DNA of 64,000 nucleotides from Bacteroidota bacterium (GTDB taxonomy: Bacteria > Bacteroidota > Bacteroidia > Bacteroidales > F082). Numbering within the stretch: position 1 is the first letter of the stretch; each line of letters begins with the position of its first letter. The notes beneath the pieces are model-generated. The model was not told where the DNA came from and searched no databases. It was given only the letters and a program-made list of their open reading frames with translations. The stretch covers positions 25,149 to 89,148 of the forward strand of contig JAJRQZ010000103.1 of the NCBI GenBank assembly GCA_024279935.1. The letters are read 5' to 3'. This document shows positions 1-8,649 of the stretch, in pieces. The position numbers and the translations under genes were made by a program.

Positions 1-1
1 T

Positions 2-2869
2 GTTTTCACCAACTACTATCATTTTGAAGGCGACAGCCTTAGCCCGCAGTCTAACGAGGTTTACTGTATCGAGGAGGATGCAAGCGGGAATCTGTTTTTC
101 GGGACGGAGAAGGGCTTGTGCAAATATTCGCCCTATTCCGATAATTTTGTTCAAATTAACTTGAGAGGTAGTTCCTATTCGAATAAGTCTGCTCATATCA
201 GGCAGTTGAGGAGCAACGGAAAGGGCGGTTTGTGGATTGAGGTCCTGGAAGGTGCTTTGTTGTTGTATGATATTGAAAACGACTCCGTCGAGAAAGTGTT
301 CCGACATAATGCGACACAGCAGCCTTATTATCATTATCATGCTATTTATTACGATAGCGACTCAACCTTATGGGTAGGGGGAAGGGGCTTGGATCCGCTA
401 TTTCTGAAAAAAGGCAGTAAATTAATGGAAACAATCAGGAATGATGAGCTTGACCCGGACAAAAAAAGGGAAAACGACGTCGCTTGTTTTTATGAGGACA
501 GCAGGGGCGATTTTTGGGTGAGCGCCCTCGACGGGGTTTATCTGCTGAACAGGGAATCATTGGTATATACGAAATTCATGAGAACCTCGACCTGGGATAT
601 TATCGAGGATAACGAGAGTAATATCTGGTTTGCCGGCGGCAGTGGCGTTTTTAAGTATATGCCGAGCACTAATCAAATGGTCTGGTTCGCAAAAGATAAG
701 GACAATCCCGCATCGCTTGCCTCCAACAGTGTCTTAAAAATTTATGAGGATTATCACAATAATTTGTGGTTTGCCACTAATAATGGAATAAGTATATATA
801 GTCCAAGCGTTTACCCTTTTGGCACTTATTCGCATATACCCGGTATCGAACAAAGTCCGCAAGGGGTTGTGGTAACTGCTGTCGCCGAGGATAAAAAGGG
901 TAATTTATGGATTGGATATGAGGAAAATGGCCTGGATTATCTTATGCTTCGCGACAGGCAGTTCGATCACTATCAAAAGGCTTGGAACGGCCTGTCGGCC
1001 AACGAGATATCAAGTCTTTACATTGATGAGCATAATATGCTTTGGATAGCCTTGTGGCGGGGTGTCGGCTTTAATTCGTTGAACCTTGCCAATGGGAAGT
1101 TCACCTTATATACTTATGACAAGACTAGTTCCAAATTTGATTGGTACAACGATTTCATAGAAGATGATTCGGGCAATTTTTATCTTGGGTTTTGGGGCGG
1201 TGAAGGATTAACGCTTTTTGATAGAAAAAAAGGAAAGTTCATAAAATCACTTAAGCATAAATTCCCTCGCTTGCAGCAATCAAGGTTGATAACCCGATTG
1301 TTAAAGGATAACAACGGAAATATCTGGTTTGGGACTTCAAGGGGTGGCTTATATGTTTACGATCCTATAAGCGATACTTCAAGGGCGTATTTTGCCGATA
1401 TTGACGACAATAGAGGCCTATTGTCGAACTCTGTAAATGATTTGTGCATGGACAACGACGACGATATCTGGTTAATAGGAAATAGCTTGCAAAGGTATGT
1501 CCCCGAGACCGATTCGTTCGTGTCGTATGGAGCAGAACATGGGCTTGGCAGCACCAATCTAGTTTCCTTGCTGCCCGATAATTTGGGCAATATCTGGGTC
1601 GCTACGGCTGATAAAGGTTTGTTTAAGTTTAATAAATATGATAAAAGCTTTATTCGATACACCGAAGATGCAGGTCTGCAGTCGGACAAGTTCTCAAAAG
1701 CAAGGTTGAAGCTGTCAACAGGTGATTTGTTTTTCGGCGGTTCGAAGGGATTTAATTTGTTCACACCCGGATTTATTATCAGCAGGTCGATTATACCAAA
1801 ACCGTTTTTCGGGAACCTTTATGTCAATTATAATAAAACCTTTCCTAATTTGAATGACCGAGGAAGGCTGGTGTTTTCTTCCGATGTTAATAATATCAAG
1901 ATAGAATTAAGATCTACCGATGCGGTAAACCCCGAACGCTACTATTATCAATGCATGCTCGTTGGCTACGATGCCGATTGGGTGGATGTTGACCGTAAAT
2001 ACCGGGAGATCGGATATTCGTTTATACCGGCCGGCAGTTATACTTTTAAGTATAGGATGGGCGACGGCATCAACTGGTCGGATAGGGTCGCCGAGTGCAG
2101 CCTGGTGTTTCGGGAGCCTTTTTATAAGTCGTGGTGGTTCGGGCTTCTGGTGGTTGTAGCCTTGGCGGCAATACTTTTTGCTGTTGTTAAACAGCGTCTG
2201 TTCGACTTAAGCCAGAAACACAATAATTTGGAGCTGGAACAACGTTTGTTCCGTTTGCAGATGAACCCGCACTTCATTTTCAACGCCTTGCTGGCAATAC
2301 AGAATTTTGTTTTTAAAAAGGACGTGAAGGAAGCCGGCTTGTATATCTCTGATTTCGCCAAGCTGTATAGGCTGATACTCGACAACAGCCGCAGCGAGTT
2401 CGTGCTTTTCGAAAAAGAAGCTGAAACGCTGAGCTTATACCTGAAGCTTCAATCGCTGCGCTACGAAAATAAATTCGATTTTATAATAGACGTTGATGAA
2501 AACATCGGAAGCGGTATGTTTATGATTCCGCCCATGCTGGCCCAGCCGATTATCGAAAATGCCGTGGAACATGGTATTTTTAAAAAACAAAGCAAGGGCT
2601 TTATCAACATCAAATATATATTGTCGGATAAGGTAATTTATTTTGAGGTCGTCGATGACGGGATTGGGCTGACTGCTTCAAAAGATTCCGTAAGATATAC
2701 CGAACATAAATCCTCGGCCCTAGATATCACGCAGCGCAGATTGAAGGTCTTGGCGAAGAAATATTCCTTCAACCCAAACTTTGTATTGGAAGAAATAATT
2801 GAGGATGAAGTTGTTAAAGGCACAAAGGTAAGTTTTAACCTGCCTTATAAATATATGTATGCAACATAA
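2..2869 (+). CDS. Hybrid-propeller sensor histidine kinase (LytS type), 5' end outside the window
   Basis: A membrane sensor kinase whose reading frame is open to the window edge, so the start and signal peptide are missing. Most of it is a periplasmic beta-propeller of Reg_prop-type repeats (short blocks such as GNLFFGTEKGL and SNIWFAGGSGV). A Y_Y_Y domain follows (about nt 1880-2110), then one membrane helix (WWFGLLVVVALAAILFAVV). The C-terminal kinase is of the LytS/His_kinase family. The phospho-accepting His lies in LQMNPHFIFN (codon 2270-2272), and an ATP-binding region carries the N-box IIENAVEHG and the G-box DDGIGL. The LytTR regulator starts 14 bases downstream and is the likely partner. 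In this phylum, related propeller sensors often detect oligosaccharides, but the ligand here is unknown. The family assignment is firm. Confidence 0.93.
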   Translation, partial: VFTNYYHFEGDSLSPQSNEVYCIEEDASGNLFFGTEKGLCKYSPYSDNFVQINLRGSSYSNKSAHIRQLRSNGKGGLWIEVLEGALLLYDIENDSVEKVFRHNATQQPYYHYHAIYYDSDSTLWVGGRGLDPLFLKKGSKLMETIRNDELDPDKKRENDVACFYEDSRGDFWVSALDGVYLLNRESLVYTKFMRTSTWDIIEDNESNIWFAGGSGVFKYMPSTNQMVWFAKDKDNPASLASNSVLKIYEDYHNNLWFATNNGISIYSPSVYPFGTYSHIPGIEQSPQGVVVTAVAEDKKGNLWIGYEENGLDYLMLRDRQFDHYQKAWNGLSANEISSLYIDEHNMLWIALWRGVGFNSLNLANGKFTLYTYDKTSSKFDWYNDFIEDDSGNFYLGFWGGEGLTLFDRKKGKFIKSLKHKFPRLQQSRLITRLLKDNNGNIWFGTSRGGLYVYDPISDTSRAYFADIDDNRGLLSNSVNDLCMDNDDDIWLIGNSLQRYVPETDSFVSYGAEHGLGSTNLVSLLPDNLGNIWVATADKGLFKFNKYDKSFIRYTEDAGLQSDKFSKARLKLSTGDLFFGGSKGFNLFTPGFIISRSIIPKPFFGNLYVNYNKTFPNLNDRGRLVFSSDVNNIKIELRSTDAVNPERYYYQCMLVGYDADWVDVDRKYREIGYSFIPAGSYTFKYRMGDGINWSDRVAECSLVFREPFYKSWWFGLLVVVALAAILFAVVKQRLFDLSQKHNNLELEQRLFRLQMNPHFIFNALLAIQNFVFKKDVKEAGLYISDFAKLYRLILDNSRSEFVLFEKEAETLSLYLKLQSLRYENKFDFIIDVDENIGSGMFMIPPMLAQPIIENAVEHGIFKKQSKGFINIKYILSDKVIYFEVVDDGIGLTASKDSVRYTEHKSSALDITQRRLKVLAKKYSFNPNFVLEEIIEDEVVKGTKVSFNLPYKYMYAT

Positions 2870-2883
2870 TTTAATTATAAGAT

Positions 2884-3636
2884 ATGATCAGGACAGTTAT
2901 TATCGATGATGAACCAAATGCGAGACAGCTTATCGCAAACGTATTGGAATTGTATTGTGAAAACGTGGAACTTGTCGGTCAGGCAGAAAGCGTTGACACC
3001 GGCTTGGAGCTAATTAACAAACTTAAGCCAGAATTGGTCTTGCTCGATATCCAAATGCCCGACGGCAGTGGTTTCGATTTATTGAAAAAAATAGAGAATA
3101 TCGACTTTAAGTTTATTTTCATTACCGCTCATCAGCAATATGCGATTAAAGCGATAAAACTGAGTGCTTTGGACTATGTTTTAAAACCCATTAATACCAA
3201 CGAGTTGATCGATGCGATCGAAAAGGCGGAGCTGAGCCATGAGAATGCTGATGAAATAAGGACAAAGCTTGATAATTTCCAGAACAATATAAATAGCAAT
3301 AATCCTGACAAGCGCATCAGCATTAATACAACTGATTCGGTTTATAGTATCCGCATAAAAGATATCCTATATTGCAGATCGGATAAGAACTATACTGAAA
3401 TATTTCTTTTGAACAAAAGTAAACTGTTGATATCCAAAACATTAAAAGAATTTGAGCATTTGCTGGCCGACTATGGTTTCTTTAGGGCGCACCAATCCTA
3501 TTTGGTGAATATGAAATTCGTGAACCGATTTGCGAAAATTGGCCTGGGCGGAAGTGCGGTGCTCGACAATGATGTGAAAATACCTGTTTCGTCGCGCAAA
3601 AGGGAAGGGTTCCTGAGGTATATGGAAAATATGTGA
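2884..3636 (+). CDS. LytTR-family response regulator
   Basis: A 250-residue DNA-binding response regulator. The receiver domain (about residues 1-115) has the acidic pair D8/D9, phospho-acceptor D55 (LLDIQMPDG), T81 and K101, so it should be phosphorylated normally. The C-terminal LytTR domain (about 145-250) has the typical block FFRAHQSYLVN. The gene follows the propeller kinase with a 14-base gap and is probably co-transcribed and phosphorylated by it. Target genes cannot be read from the sequence. The small lipoprotein gene 160 bases downstream is one candidate. Confidence 0.95.
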   Translation: MIRTVIIDDEPNARQLIANVLELYCENVELVGQAESVDTGLELINKLKPELVLLDIQMPDGSGFDLLKKIENIDFKFIFITAHQQYAIKAIKLSALDYVLKPINTNELIDAIEKAELSHENADEIRTKLDNFQNNINSNNPDKRISINTTDSVYSIRIKDILYCRSDKNYTEIFLLNKSKLLISKTLKEFEHLLADYGFFRAHQSYLVNMKFVNRFAKIGLGGSAVLDNDVKIPVSSRKREGFLRYMENM

Positions 3637-3797
3637 TTCTAAACCGGGGCCCTCTCCTGTATCGTATTTTAGTTTAACCTAGACGTTTGTTAAATAAACC
3701 CTAACGTATCTACATTAAATTCTGCCATCAACTTTGTTTGTAAGTAATTTAGTTTGAAAATTATTACTAATCGGTTTGATTTGGCTCAAACACAAAA

Positions 3798-4217
3798 ATG
3801 AAAATTATGAGAGTAAATAGTATTTTTAAGTTAATCGCAATTACACTGGTAAGCGTAACAATGATCTACGGATCCTGTAATAAAACTGATGACCCCGTTG
3901 CGCCCGCACCTTATCTTCCAGGCTTCAACGCGACTTCCATATCCGGTAATGTTGGTGGCGTGGAAGTTATCGAGTTTGCAATTGTTTGTACAACAGACGA
4001 TGTAAACATTACTAAAATAGAAGTTCATGCACCTGACGGAAGTACTTATACCTATACGGGCGGCTTATTTGTGAGAAACCAGCAAATGATAATCCCGGAT
4101 ACTTTTGTGAAGCTTTCGGGCAACTGGACTTTTGCCATAACAGGATCGGTATCGGGTGGCACGCATAATGCGGAAGGTTTTAATGCATCGGCCGCGGTAA
4201 GCGTTTCGGCAAAATAA
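3798..4217 (+). CDS. Small putative lipoprotein of unknown function
   Basis: A 139-residue protein I do not recognise. It has a basic N-terminus, a hydrophobic stretch and a lipobox ending in GSC at about residue 27, so it is probably a lipoprotein. The mature part is rich in Gly, Ser, Thr and Val and looks all-beta, perhaps a single Ig-like domain. It contains Cys63 but no evident Cys pair. A clear intrinsic terminator follows about 75 bases after the stop, so the transcript probably ends there. It may belong to the regulon of the upstream LytTR pair, but this rests on position only. Confidence 0.75.
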   Translation: MKIMRVNSIFKLIAITLVSVTMIYGSCNKTDDPVAPAPYLPGFNATSISGNVGGVEVIEFAIVCTTDDVNITKIEVHAPDGSTYTYTGGLFVRNQQMIIPDTFVKLSGNWTFAITGSVSGGTHNAEGFNASAAVSVSAK

Positions 4218-4291
4218 ATTTTTCCCGCGGAAACTGATTAATTGATTCTTCATATTTTTATATTGGACCTGATATGTTATTCAGGGAATAA

Positions 4292-4317
4292 GCCACTGTA
4301 AAGCAGTGGCTTTTTTT
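4292..4317 (+). terminator. Intrinsic terminator after the small lipoprotein gene
   Basis: A perfect 7-bp stem, GCCACTG / CAGTGGC with a TAAAG loop, is followed by seven T residues. It lies about 75 bases after the lipoprotein stop codon. Confidence 0.88.
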
Positions 4318-4624
4318 ATGTCTCTTCTTTCCTTTCTTGGATATTGTTTTTTGATTTATACCAATGAGCCAAGATCGGGATACGCTCAGCAGTTTGGTGA
4401 TAGCGTTCAAGCAGGCGCTTTTGGTGTGTTAGTGTCCTTTCGCCTTTGAAGGGTAGGAGGGCGCATATAGTCTATATCAAATTGAGGGGATATGTATTCA
4501 TGAATGGCGATACCTGTCTAATAGACAGTCCCCGTCTTCTAAGCATAATTTGTCGTTGCTTTATTTTCGTTCCCCCTTGTTTCACAATAATGTTAATGAT
4601 TAAGGAACAGATTAGACGCTTGTG

Positions 4625-4935
4625 TACAAATGTAACCTATCCCAATTACATACCTGAATATCAAACATATAACGGTTGAGCCATTTTGACGTCCAATATC
4701 CGGATGTTTACAAATGTATATACATTTGTAAACAATGCTGGATTTAATAAATGCTTAATATAATAATCACATAACCAGACTTATAAATGTCAATATATCA
4801 AATACACTTTAAAATATCGGCATAAATGTAGTAAAAATTCGATGAATGTATTTAGTGATATAAATATATATGTATCAATGTAATATAATAATGAATCAGA
4901 ATTATAGTTTAAATAATTATGTTGTTACATTTGTA
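4625..4935. repeat. Four copies of decamer TACAAATGTA, two forming a 28-bp palindrome
   Basis: The decamer TACAAATGTA occurs at 4625-4634 and 4709-4718. Its reverse complement occurs at 4721-4730 and 4926-4935. The middle two copies form a perfect 28-base palindrome (4706-4733). The last copy sits in an inverted repeat, GTTGTTACA / TGTAACAAC with a TT centre (4921-4940), about 44 bases upstream of the -7 box. This is what operator sites for a dimeric repressor look like. The XRE regulator encoded just downstream is the obvious candidate ligand, by inference. Confidence 0.65.
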
Positions 4936-4983
4936 ACAACCATATCTTTTTCATTGACGTTTACATCTGAATACTATTTTGTT

Positions 4984-4991
4984 TAACTTTG
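4984..4991 (+). promoter_or_regulatory. Bacteroidota -7 box before the XRE regulator
   Basis: TAACTTTG matches TAnnTTTG exactly and lies 19 bases before the ATG. No TTG is found at the ideal -33 spacing, so the promoter may be weak or activator-dependent. Confidence 0.55.
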
Positions 4992-5010
4992 TGTATTAAA
5001 CATTGCTGTT

Positions 5011-5478
5011 ATGATACAGAGAATAAAAAGTTTTATCGAGAGCCAAAACCTGAGCTCCTCGGGATTTGCGAACGAGATCGGTGTTCAGCGTTCTTCTGTT
5101 TCGCATATCTTATCGGGCAGGAACAAGCCTAGCCTGGATTTTATATTAAAGTTTAAGGAACATTATCCCGACTTAAGTTTCGAGTGGTTGTTGACGGGCA
5201 AGGGTGGCATGTTCGCTCACGAGGAAAAAGTTGCCAAAACCGATAAGCCCGGCGGCAAGAAAAAAGCTGCTGACAAAGAAACCGGGGAAAATGAATTATC
5301 CTTGTTTGCCGATGAACAAAAACCATTTAGTGAAACAAAACAGGTTTCCCCGGATATATCAAGTGAGGTAAAAGACGAGGAAATACCTTATTATGGAATA
5401 AAAAAGGTATCTAAGAGGCTTAAAAAGGTTATTTTACTTTATCATGACAATAGTTTTGAGGAGTTCAATCCAGAATAA
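5011..5478 (+). CDS. XRE-family helix-turn-helix regulator
   Basis: A 155-residue cytoplasmic DNA-binding protein. Residues 1-60 form a helix-turn-helix of the Cro/C1 type, with the recognition segment GVQRSSVSHILSGRNKPS and a following LSFEWLLTGKG motif common in XRE proteins of this phylum. The rest is a charged, Lys/Glu-rich linker of low complexity and a short C-terminal segment. There is no peptidase or ligand-binding domain. The upstream region carries four copies of a palindromic decamer, consistent with autoregulation. A strong bidirectional terminator separates it from ndk, so it is probably monocistronic. Confidence 0.88.
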   Translation: MIQRIKSFIESQNLSSSGFANEIGVQRSSVSHILSGRNKPSLDFILKFKEHYPDLSFEWLLTGKGGMFAHEEKVAKTDKPGGKKKAADKETGENELSLFADEQKPFSETKQVSPDISSEVKDEEIPYYGIKKVSKRLKKVILLYHDNSFEEFNPE

Positions 5479-5481
5479 TGC

Positions 5482-5519
5482 AAAAAAAAGGCTGCCTTTT
5501 ACGAAAGGCAGCCTTTTTT
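5482..5519. terminator. Bidirectional intrinsic terminator between the XRE gene and ndk
   Basis: The stem AAGGCTGCCTTT / AAAGGCAGCCTT with a 4-base loop is flanked by an A-run on the left and a T-run on the right. It can therefore end transcripts from both converging genes. Confidence 0.9.
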
Positions 5520-5536
5520 GATCTTTAACGGCAAGC

Positions 5537-5956
5537 TTAAAACATCTCCCTCTGTGAGAAGAAGAAATTTGCTTCGATTCTTGCGTTCTCATCGCTGTCG
5601 GACCCATGAACCGCATTGGCTTCTATTGAAGTAGCATATAGCTTGCGGATGGTTCCCTCCGCCGCGTCGGCAGGATTGGTTGAGCCAATATATTCCCTAT
5701 AAGCTTCAACAGCATTTTCTTTTTCAAGTACGGCGGCTATAATCGGCCCCGACGACATAAAGGACACTAAGTCGTTATAAAAGGGGCGTTCTTTGTGAAC
5801 TGCATAAAACTTTCTCGCGTCATTTTTTGTTAAGCGTGTAAATTTAAGGGCTTTAACCGAAAAGCCGCCCTCGATAATCTTGGCGATTATGTTTCCCATA
5901 TTGCCATCAGCAACAGCCTTGGGCTTAATCATCGTAAAAGTTATGTTTCCTGACAT
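5537..5956 (-). CDS. ndk: Nucleoside diphosphate kinase
   Basis: A 139-residue enzyme that moves the gamma-phosphate of ATP onto other NDPs through a phospho-His intermediate. The N-terminal [10 protein letters not shown] block and the active-site NAVHGSDS motif (catalytic His) are both present. Length is normal for the family. It is transcribed divergently from the DHH phosphoesterase gene, and their -7 boxes are only a few bases apart. This neighbourhood is common in Bacteroidota. Confidence 0.97.
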   Translation of the reverse strand: MSGNITFTMIKPKAVADGNMGNIIAKIIEGGFSVKALKFTRLTKNDARKFYAVHKERPFYNDLVSFMSSGPIIAAVLEKENAVEAYREYIGSTNPADAAEGTIRKLYATSIEANAVHGSDSDENARIEANFFFSQREMF

Positions 5957-5980
5957 AGTTAATGTTAATTAAAATTTTCG

Positions 5981-5988
5981 CAAAAATA
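5981..5988 (-). promoter_or_regulatory. -7 box for ndk
   Basis: The minus strand reads TATTTTTG, a match to TAnnTTTG, 24 bases upstream of the ndk ATG. The upstream half overlaps the promoter of the divergent gene. Confidence 0.6.
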
Positions 5989-5999
5989 CATGTTATTTT

Positions 6000-6007
6000 T
6001 ATCTTTG
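6000..6007 (+). promoter_or_regulatory. -7 box for the DHH phosphoesterase gene
   Basis: TATCTTTG matches TAnnTTTG. It lies 23 bases before the ATG at 6031 and inside the longer open frame, which argues that translation begins at 6031 and not upstream. Confidence 0.6.
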
Positions 6008-6030
6008 CCACTTCTAATTTACAAAATGCA

Positions 6031-7074
6031 ATGTTGACGAAACAACAACTTGACGAAATCAACGGTTTTATTAGTGATGGGAGTAAAATCGTTATAACAG
6101 CTCATACAAACCCTGATGGCGATGCTGTTGGGTCTTCACTGGCCGTTTACCACTATTTAAAGGCAAAAGGAGCTGAGGTAAGTTCGATGGTGCCTAATAA
6201 ATTCCCGGGTTTTTATAACTGGTTATCAGCGAGCAACGAGATAATCGTTTATGAAACCGATGCAAAGAAGGCTAAAAAAGCCCTGATGGGCGCGGATTTG
6301 ATCTTCTGTTTGGATTATAATGCCGTCCACAGGCTTGGGGCCATGGCGGATATACTTCGGGCGGCCAAAGGGAAGAAAATCCTTATCGACCATCATGTTT
6401 CCCCCGAGACCGAAAGCTTCGATTACGTTTTGTCGGATATAAACACTTCTTCGACAGGTGAATTAGTGTATGATTTTATCGTTGCCCTGGGGGATGAGGA
6501 ATTAATAGACTCGAAGGTCGCAGAGTGTCTTTACACCTGTATTATAACGGATACCGGCTCTTTTAGCCATTCGTGCAACAACCCGAAAACTTATGACGTG
6601 ATGGCAAATCTTGTGCGCAAAGGCATCGATGCGCGAAGGCTGCACGGTTTTATATATGACACCTTTTCTGAAAACCGCCTGCGTTTGCTGGGCTTTGCCA
6701 TAAACGACAGAATGCTGGTCTGGGAGGAGCTTAAAACGGCCCTTATTTACCTCACTAAAGATGATTTAAAGAAGTATAAATATCAAGTTGGTGATACTGA
6801 GGGAGTTGTTAACTTTGCCCTATCGATGGAAAAAGTAAATTTGGCAGTGTTGGTTACTGAAAAAGATAAAAAAATACGATTAAGCTTCCGCTCGAAAGGG
6901 GATTTTTCCGTAAACAATCTTGCCCGCGAGCATTTCAACGGAGGAGGGCACCGCAATGCCGCCGGTGGTAACATGAACCTGCCCATCACGGACGTTATCG
7001 ATAAGGTAAAGTCCGTCTTGAGCAGTTATCGTACAGAACTGAATTATAATAATGCAAGTACTGATGGGCTTTAG
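6031..7074 (+). CDS. DHH/DHHA1-family phosphoesterase (NrnA-like)
   Basis: A 347-residue cytoplasmic enzyme of the bifunctional oligoribonuclease / pAp-phosphatase type. The DHH domain shows TAHTNPDGDAVGSSLA, CLDYN and LIDHHVSP, which carry the metal-binding Asp and His residues. The C-terminal DHHA1 domain ends with FNGGGHRNAAGG. The frame is open upstream to 5962, but a -7 box at 6000-6007 lies inside that extension and the conserved domain begins after it, so the ATG at 6031 is chosen. The gene overlaps the next by 23 bases, indicating co-translation with the FKBP lipoprotein. The exact substrate (nanoRNA, pAp or c-di-AMP products) cannot be decided from sequence. Confidence 0.92.
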   Translation: MLTKQQLDEINGFISDGSKIVITAHTNPDGDAVGSSLAVYHYLKAKGAEVSSMVPNKFPGFYNWLSASNEIIVYETDAKKAKKALMGADLIFCLDYNAVHRLGAMADILRAAKGKKILIDHHVSPETESFDYVLSDINTSSTGELVYDFIVALGDEELIDSKVAECLYTCIITDTGSFSHSCNNPKTYDVMANLVRKGIDARRLHGFIYDTFSENRLRLLGFAINDRMLVWEELKTALIYLTKDDLKKYKYQVGDTEGVVNFALSMEKVNLAVLVTEKDKKIRLSFRSKGDFSVNNLAREHFNGGGHRNAAGGNMNLPITDVIDKVKSVLSSYRTELNYNNASTDGL

Positions 7075-7597
7075 CTTTAAAATGCTGATATTGGCTTTAT
7101 CGATGGCTTTCTTTTTTTCTTGTACAAATGAGGTCGATAAGGGCGATGTTATTTATAAGACAACTAGCCGCGACAAGGAGCGGGCATTGTTGAAGGCCAA
7201 TAAATATATGCTGAAGATCGAGAATCAGGAGATAGACAACTATGTGCGCAGGCATTCGTGGAATATGGCCTCGTCCGGTTCCGGGCTCAGGCTCGGGATT
7301 GTGGAAAAGGGCAGTGGCAAGGCAATAAAAAAGGGCGAGTTGGTGAGGATGGATTACGAGACCCGATTGATAGACGGCAGCCTCGTTTATTCTTCGGCAA
7401 ACGATGGGACGAAATCGTTTATCGTCGGACATGGTGGCGTCGAGTCGGGTCTGGAAGAAGCAGTGCTGTTGATGCATTATGGCGATGAGGCAAATATTAT
7501 TATTCCTTCTCACCTGGCTTTTGGTTTGTTAGGTGACCAAAAAAGAATACCTTCGCACGCAACTTTGATTTATAAGGTTAAAATATTGATCAATTAA
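7052..7597 (+). CDS. GldI-like FKBP-type peptidyl-prolyl isomerase lipoprotein
   Basis: A 181-residue protein with an N-terminal hydrophobic segment and lipobox FFFSC. One FKBP domain follows (about residues 75-181; MDYETRLIDGSLV, then IIIPSHLAFG). The canonical Trp of the FKBP pocket (as in IKGWDEG) is replaced: the segment reads VESGLEEAV. In gliding Flavobacteriia a GldI gene occupies this same position after a DHH phosphoesterase gene. I therefore call it GldI-like but withhold the symbol because no other gliding genes are visible. Starts at 7064 or 7082 are also possible. It is presumably a periplasmic folding factor. Confidence 0.82.
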   Translation: MQVLMGFSFKMLILALSMAFFFSCTNEVDKGDVIYKTTSRDKERALLKANKYMLKIENQEIDNYVRRHSWNMASSGSGLRLGIVEKGSGKAIKKGELVRMDYETRLIDGSLVYSSANDGTKSFIVGHGGVESGLEEAVLLMHYGDEANIIIPSHLAFGLLGDQKRIPSHATLIYKVKILIN

Positions 7598-7671
7598 AAT
7601 AATAATAGTAGTTTGGGTTGTAAGGTTTTGTAAACCAGGATATTGCAATTCAACAATTAAAATTTAAGGTA

Positions 7672-8544
7672 ATGAAAAAAACATTTTTAGGATTAATGGC
7701 CATAGGGTTTTTTGCTGTTTTAATCTCCTCATGCGGGGATAATGGCGAATCAAAAACTACCGAGAGTGGGCTTAAGTACAAGTTTTATGAGACAAACGAT
7801 GATGGGCGCATCCCTGTTAAAGGCGATATTATTGAGGTAAACATGAGTTATCAAACTCCCGATACTGTTTTATTTGATAGTAAGACAATGCCGAACCCCT
7901 TAGTTATGCGCCTGGACGAGTCTGTTTTCCAAGGTGACTTATACGAAGGTATTTATTTGATGCACGAAGGCGACAGCGCTTCTTTTTCTTGTAATACCGA
8001 CTCTGTTTTCATGAAGCTTTTCCGTCAGAAAGTAACACCGCCGCAATTTGATTCGGTCGATTATATAACTTTCAACATCAAACTGTTGAGCGTCAAGTCG
8101 CAGGATGAGCTTAAGAAAGAGCAAGAAGCCGAGAATAAGGCCGCACAGGAGAGCGAGAAGGCTGATTTGGATAAATATCTGGCCGATAACAATATAACTG
8201 CCACCCCTACCGAAACTGGCCTGATCTTTATCGAAACTCAAAAGGGGAAGGGCGAGAAGCCTCGAAAAGGAGATAATGTGAAAGTTCATTATACAGGTTA
8301 TTTGTTGGACGGGACTAAGTTCGACAGTTCGCTGGACCGCGGCAAGCCTTTTGAATTCGAGCTTGGCGCCGGGCGCGTTATTAAAGGCTGGGACGAAGGT
8401 ATTGCCCTTATGAATGTCGGTAGCAAGGCCACGCTTATCATTCCATCTGCCATTGCTTATGGGCCAAGAGGCGCCGGTGGTATGATCCCTCCTTATTCAA
8501 CTCTTAAATTCGATGTTGAACTTTTAGGCTTCGACAAGAAATAA
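7672..8544 (+). CDS. FKBP-type peptidyl-prolyl cis-trans isomerase, two FKBP-like domains
   Basis: A 290-residue exported protein, probably a lipoprotein (SSCGD at about residue 21). Residues 30-140 form a degenerate FKBP-like domain and about 145-170 a charged helical linker. Residues 170-290 form a canonical FKBP domain: VHYTGYLLDGTKFDSS, VIKGWDEGI and AYGPRGAGGMIPP hold the usual pocket residues. It should have real prolyl isomerase activity in the periplasm. It follows the GldI-like gene after 74 bases and is followed by a terminator-like hairpin. Confidence 0.92.
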   Translation: MKKTFLGLMAIGFFAVLISSCGDNGESKTTESGLKYKFYETNDDGRIPVKGDIIEVNMSYQTPDTVLFDSKTMPNPLVMRLDESVFQGDLYEGIYLMHEGDSASFSCNTDSVFMKLFRQKVTPPQFDSVDYITFNIKLLSVKSQDELKKEQEAENKAAQESEKADLDKYLADNNITATPTETGLIFIETQKGKGEKPRKGDNVKVHYTGYLLDGTKFDSSLDRGKPFEFELGAGRVIKGWDEGIALMNVGSKATLIIPSAIAYGPRGAGGMIPPYSTLKFDVELLGFDKK

Positions 8545-8562
8545 TTGATTCTTAGTGAATGA

Positions 8563-8598
8563 GTCGTTGGTTATGGTAATGATAATCAGCGGCTTTTT
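8563..8598 (+). terminator. Intrinsic terminator between two FKBP genes
   Basis: A 12-bp stem (GTCGTTGGTTAT / ATAATCAGCGGC, with G-U pairs) and a 7-base loop are followed by five T residues. It lies 18 bases after the stop of the two-domain FKBP gene, so the next gene may have its own promoter. Confidence 0.7.
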
Positions 8599-8649
8599 CA
8601 TATTTGTTTTCTAAATGTGTCCCATTGGCACTAGCAATCTTTTAATCTT

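Larger units (their letters stand above)
4318..5010. other. AT-rich gene-free stretch upstream of the XRE regulator
   Basis: About 690 bases without a convincing gene. The second half (about 4680-4990) is very AT-rich. It holds four copies of a decamer and the promoter -7 box described separately. A short inverted repeat CTGTCT/AGACAG at 4514-4528 is also present. The only open frame of note (4446-4679) has no recognisable protein features. Confidence 0.7.

Noticed and set aside
4446..4679. 77-codon open frame in the AT-rich region before the XRE gene
   Set aside because: No recognisable motif and unusual composition; it overlaps the repeated decamer region and is more likely chance.
7097..7513. 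138-codon antisense frame over the GldI-like gene
   Set aside because: It is antisense to a real FKBP gene and lacks any domain.
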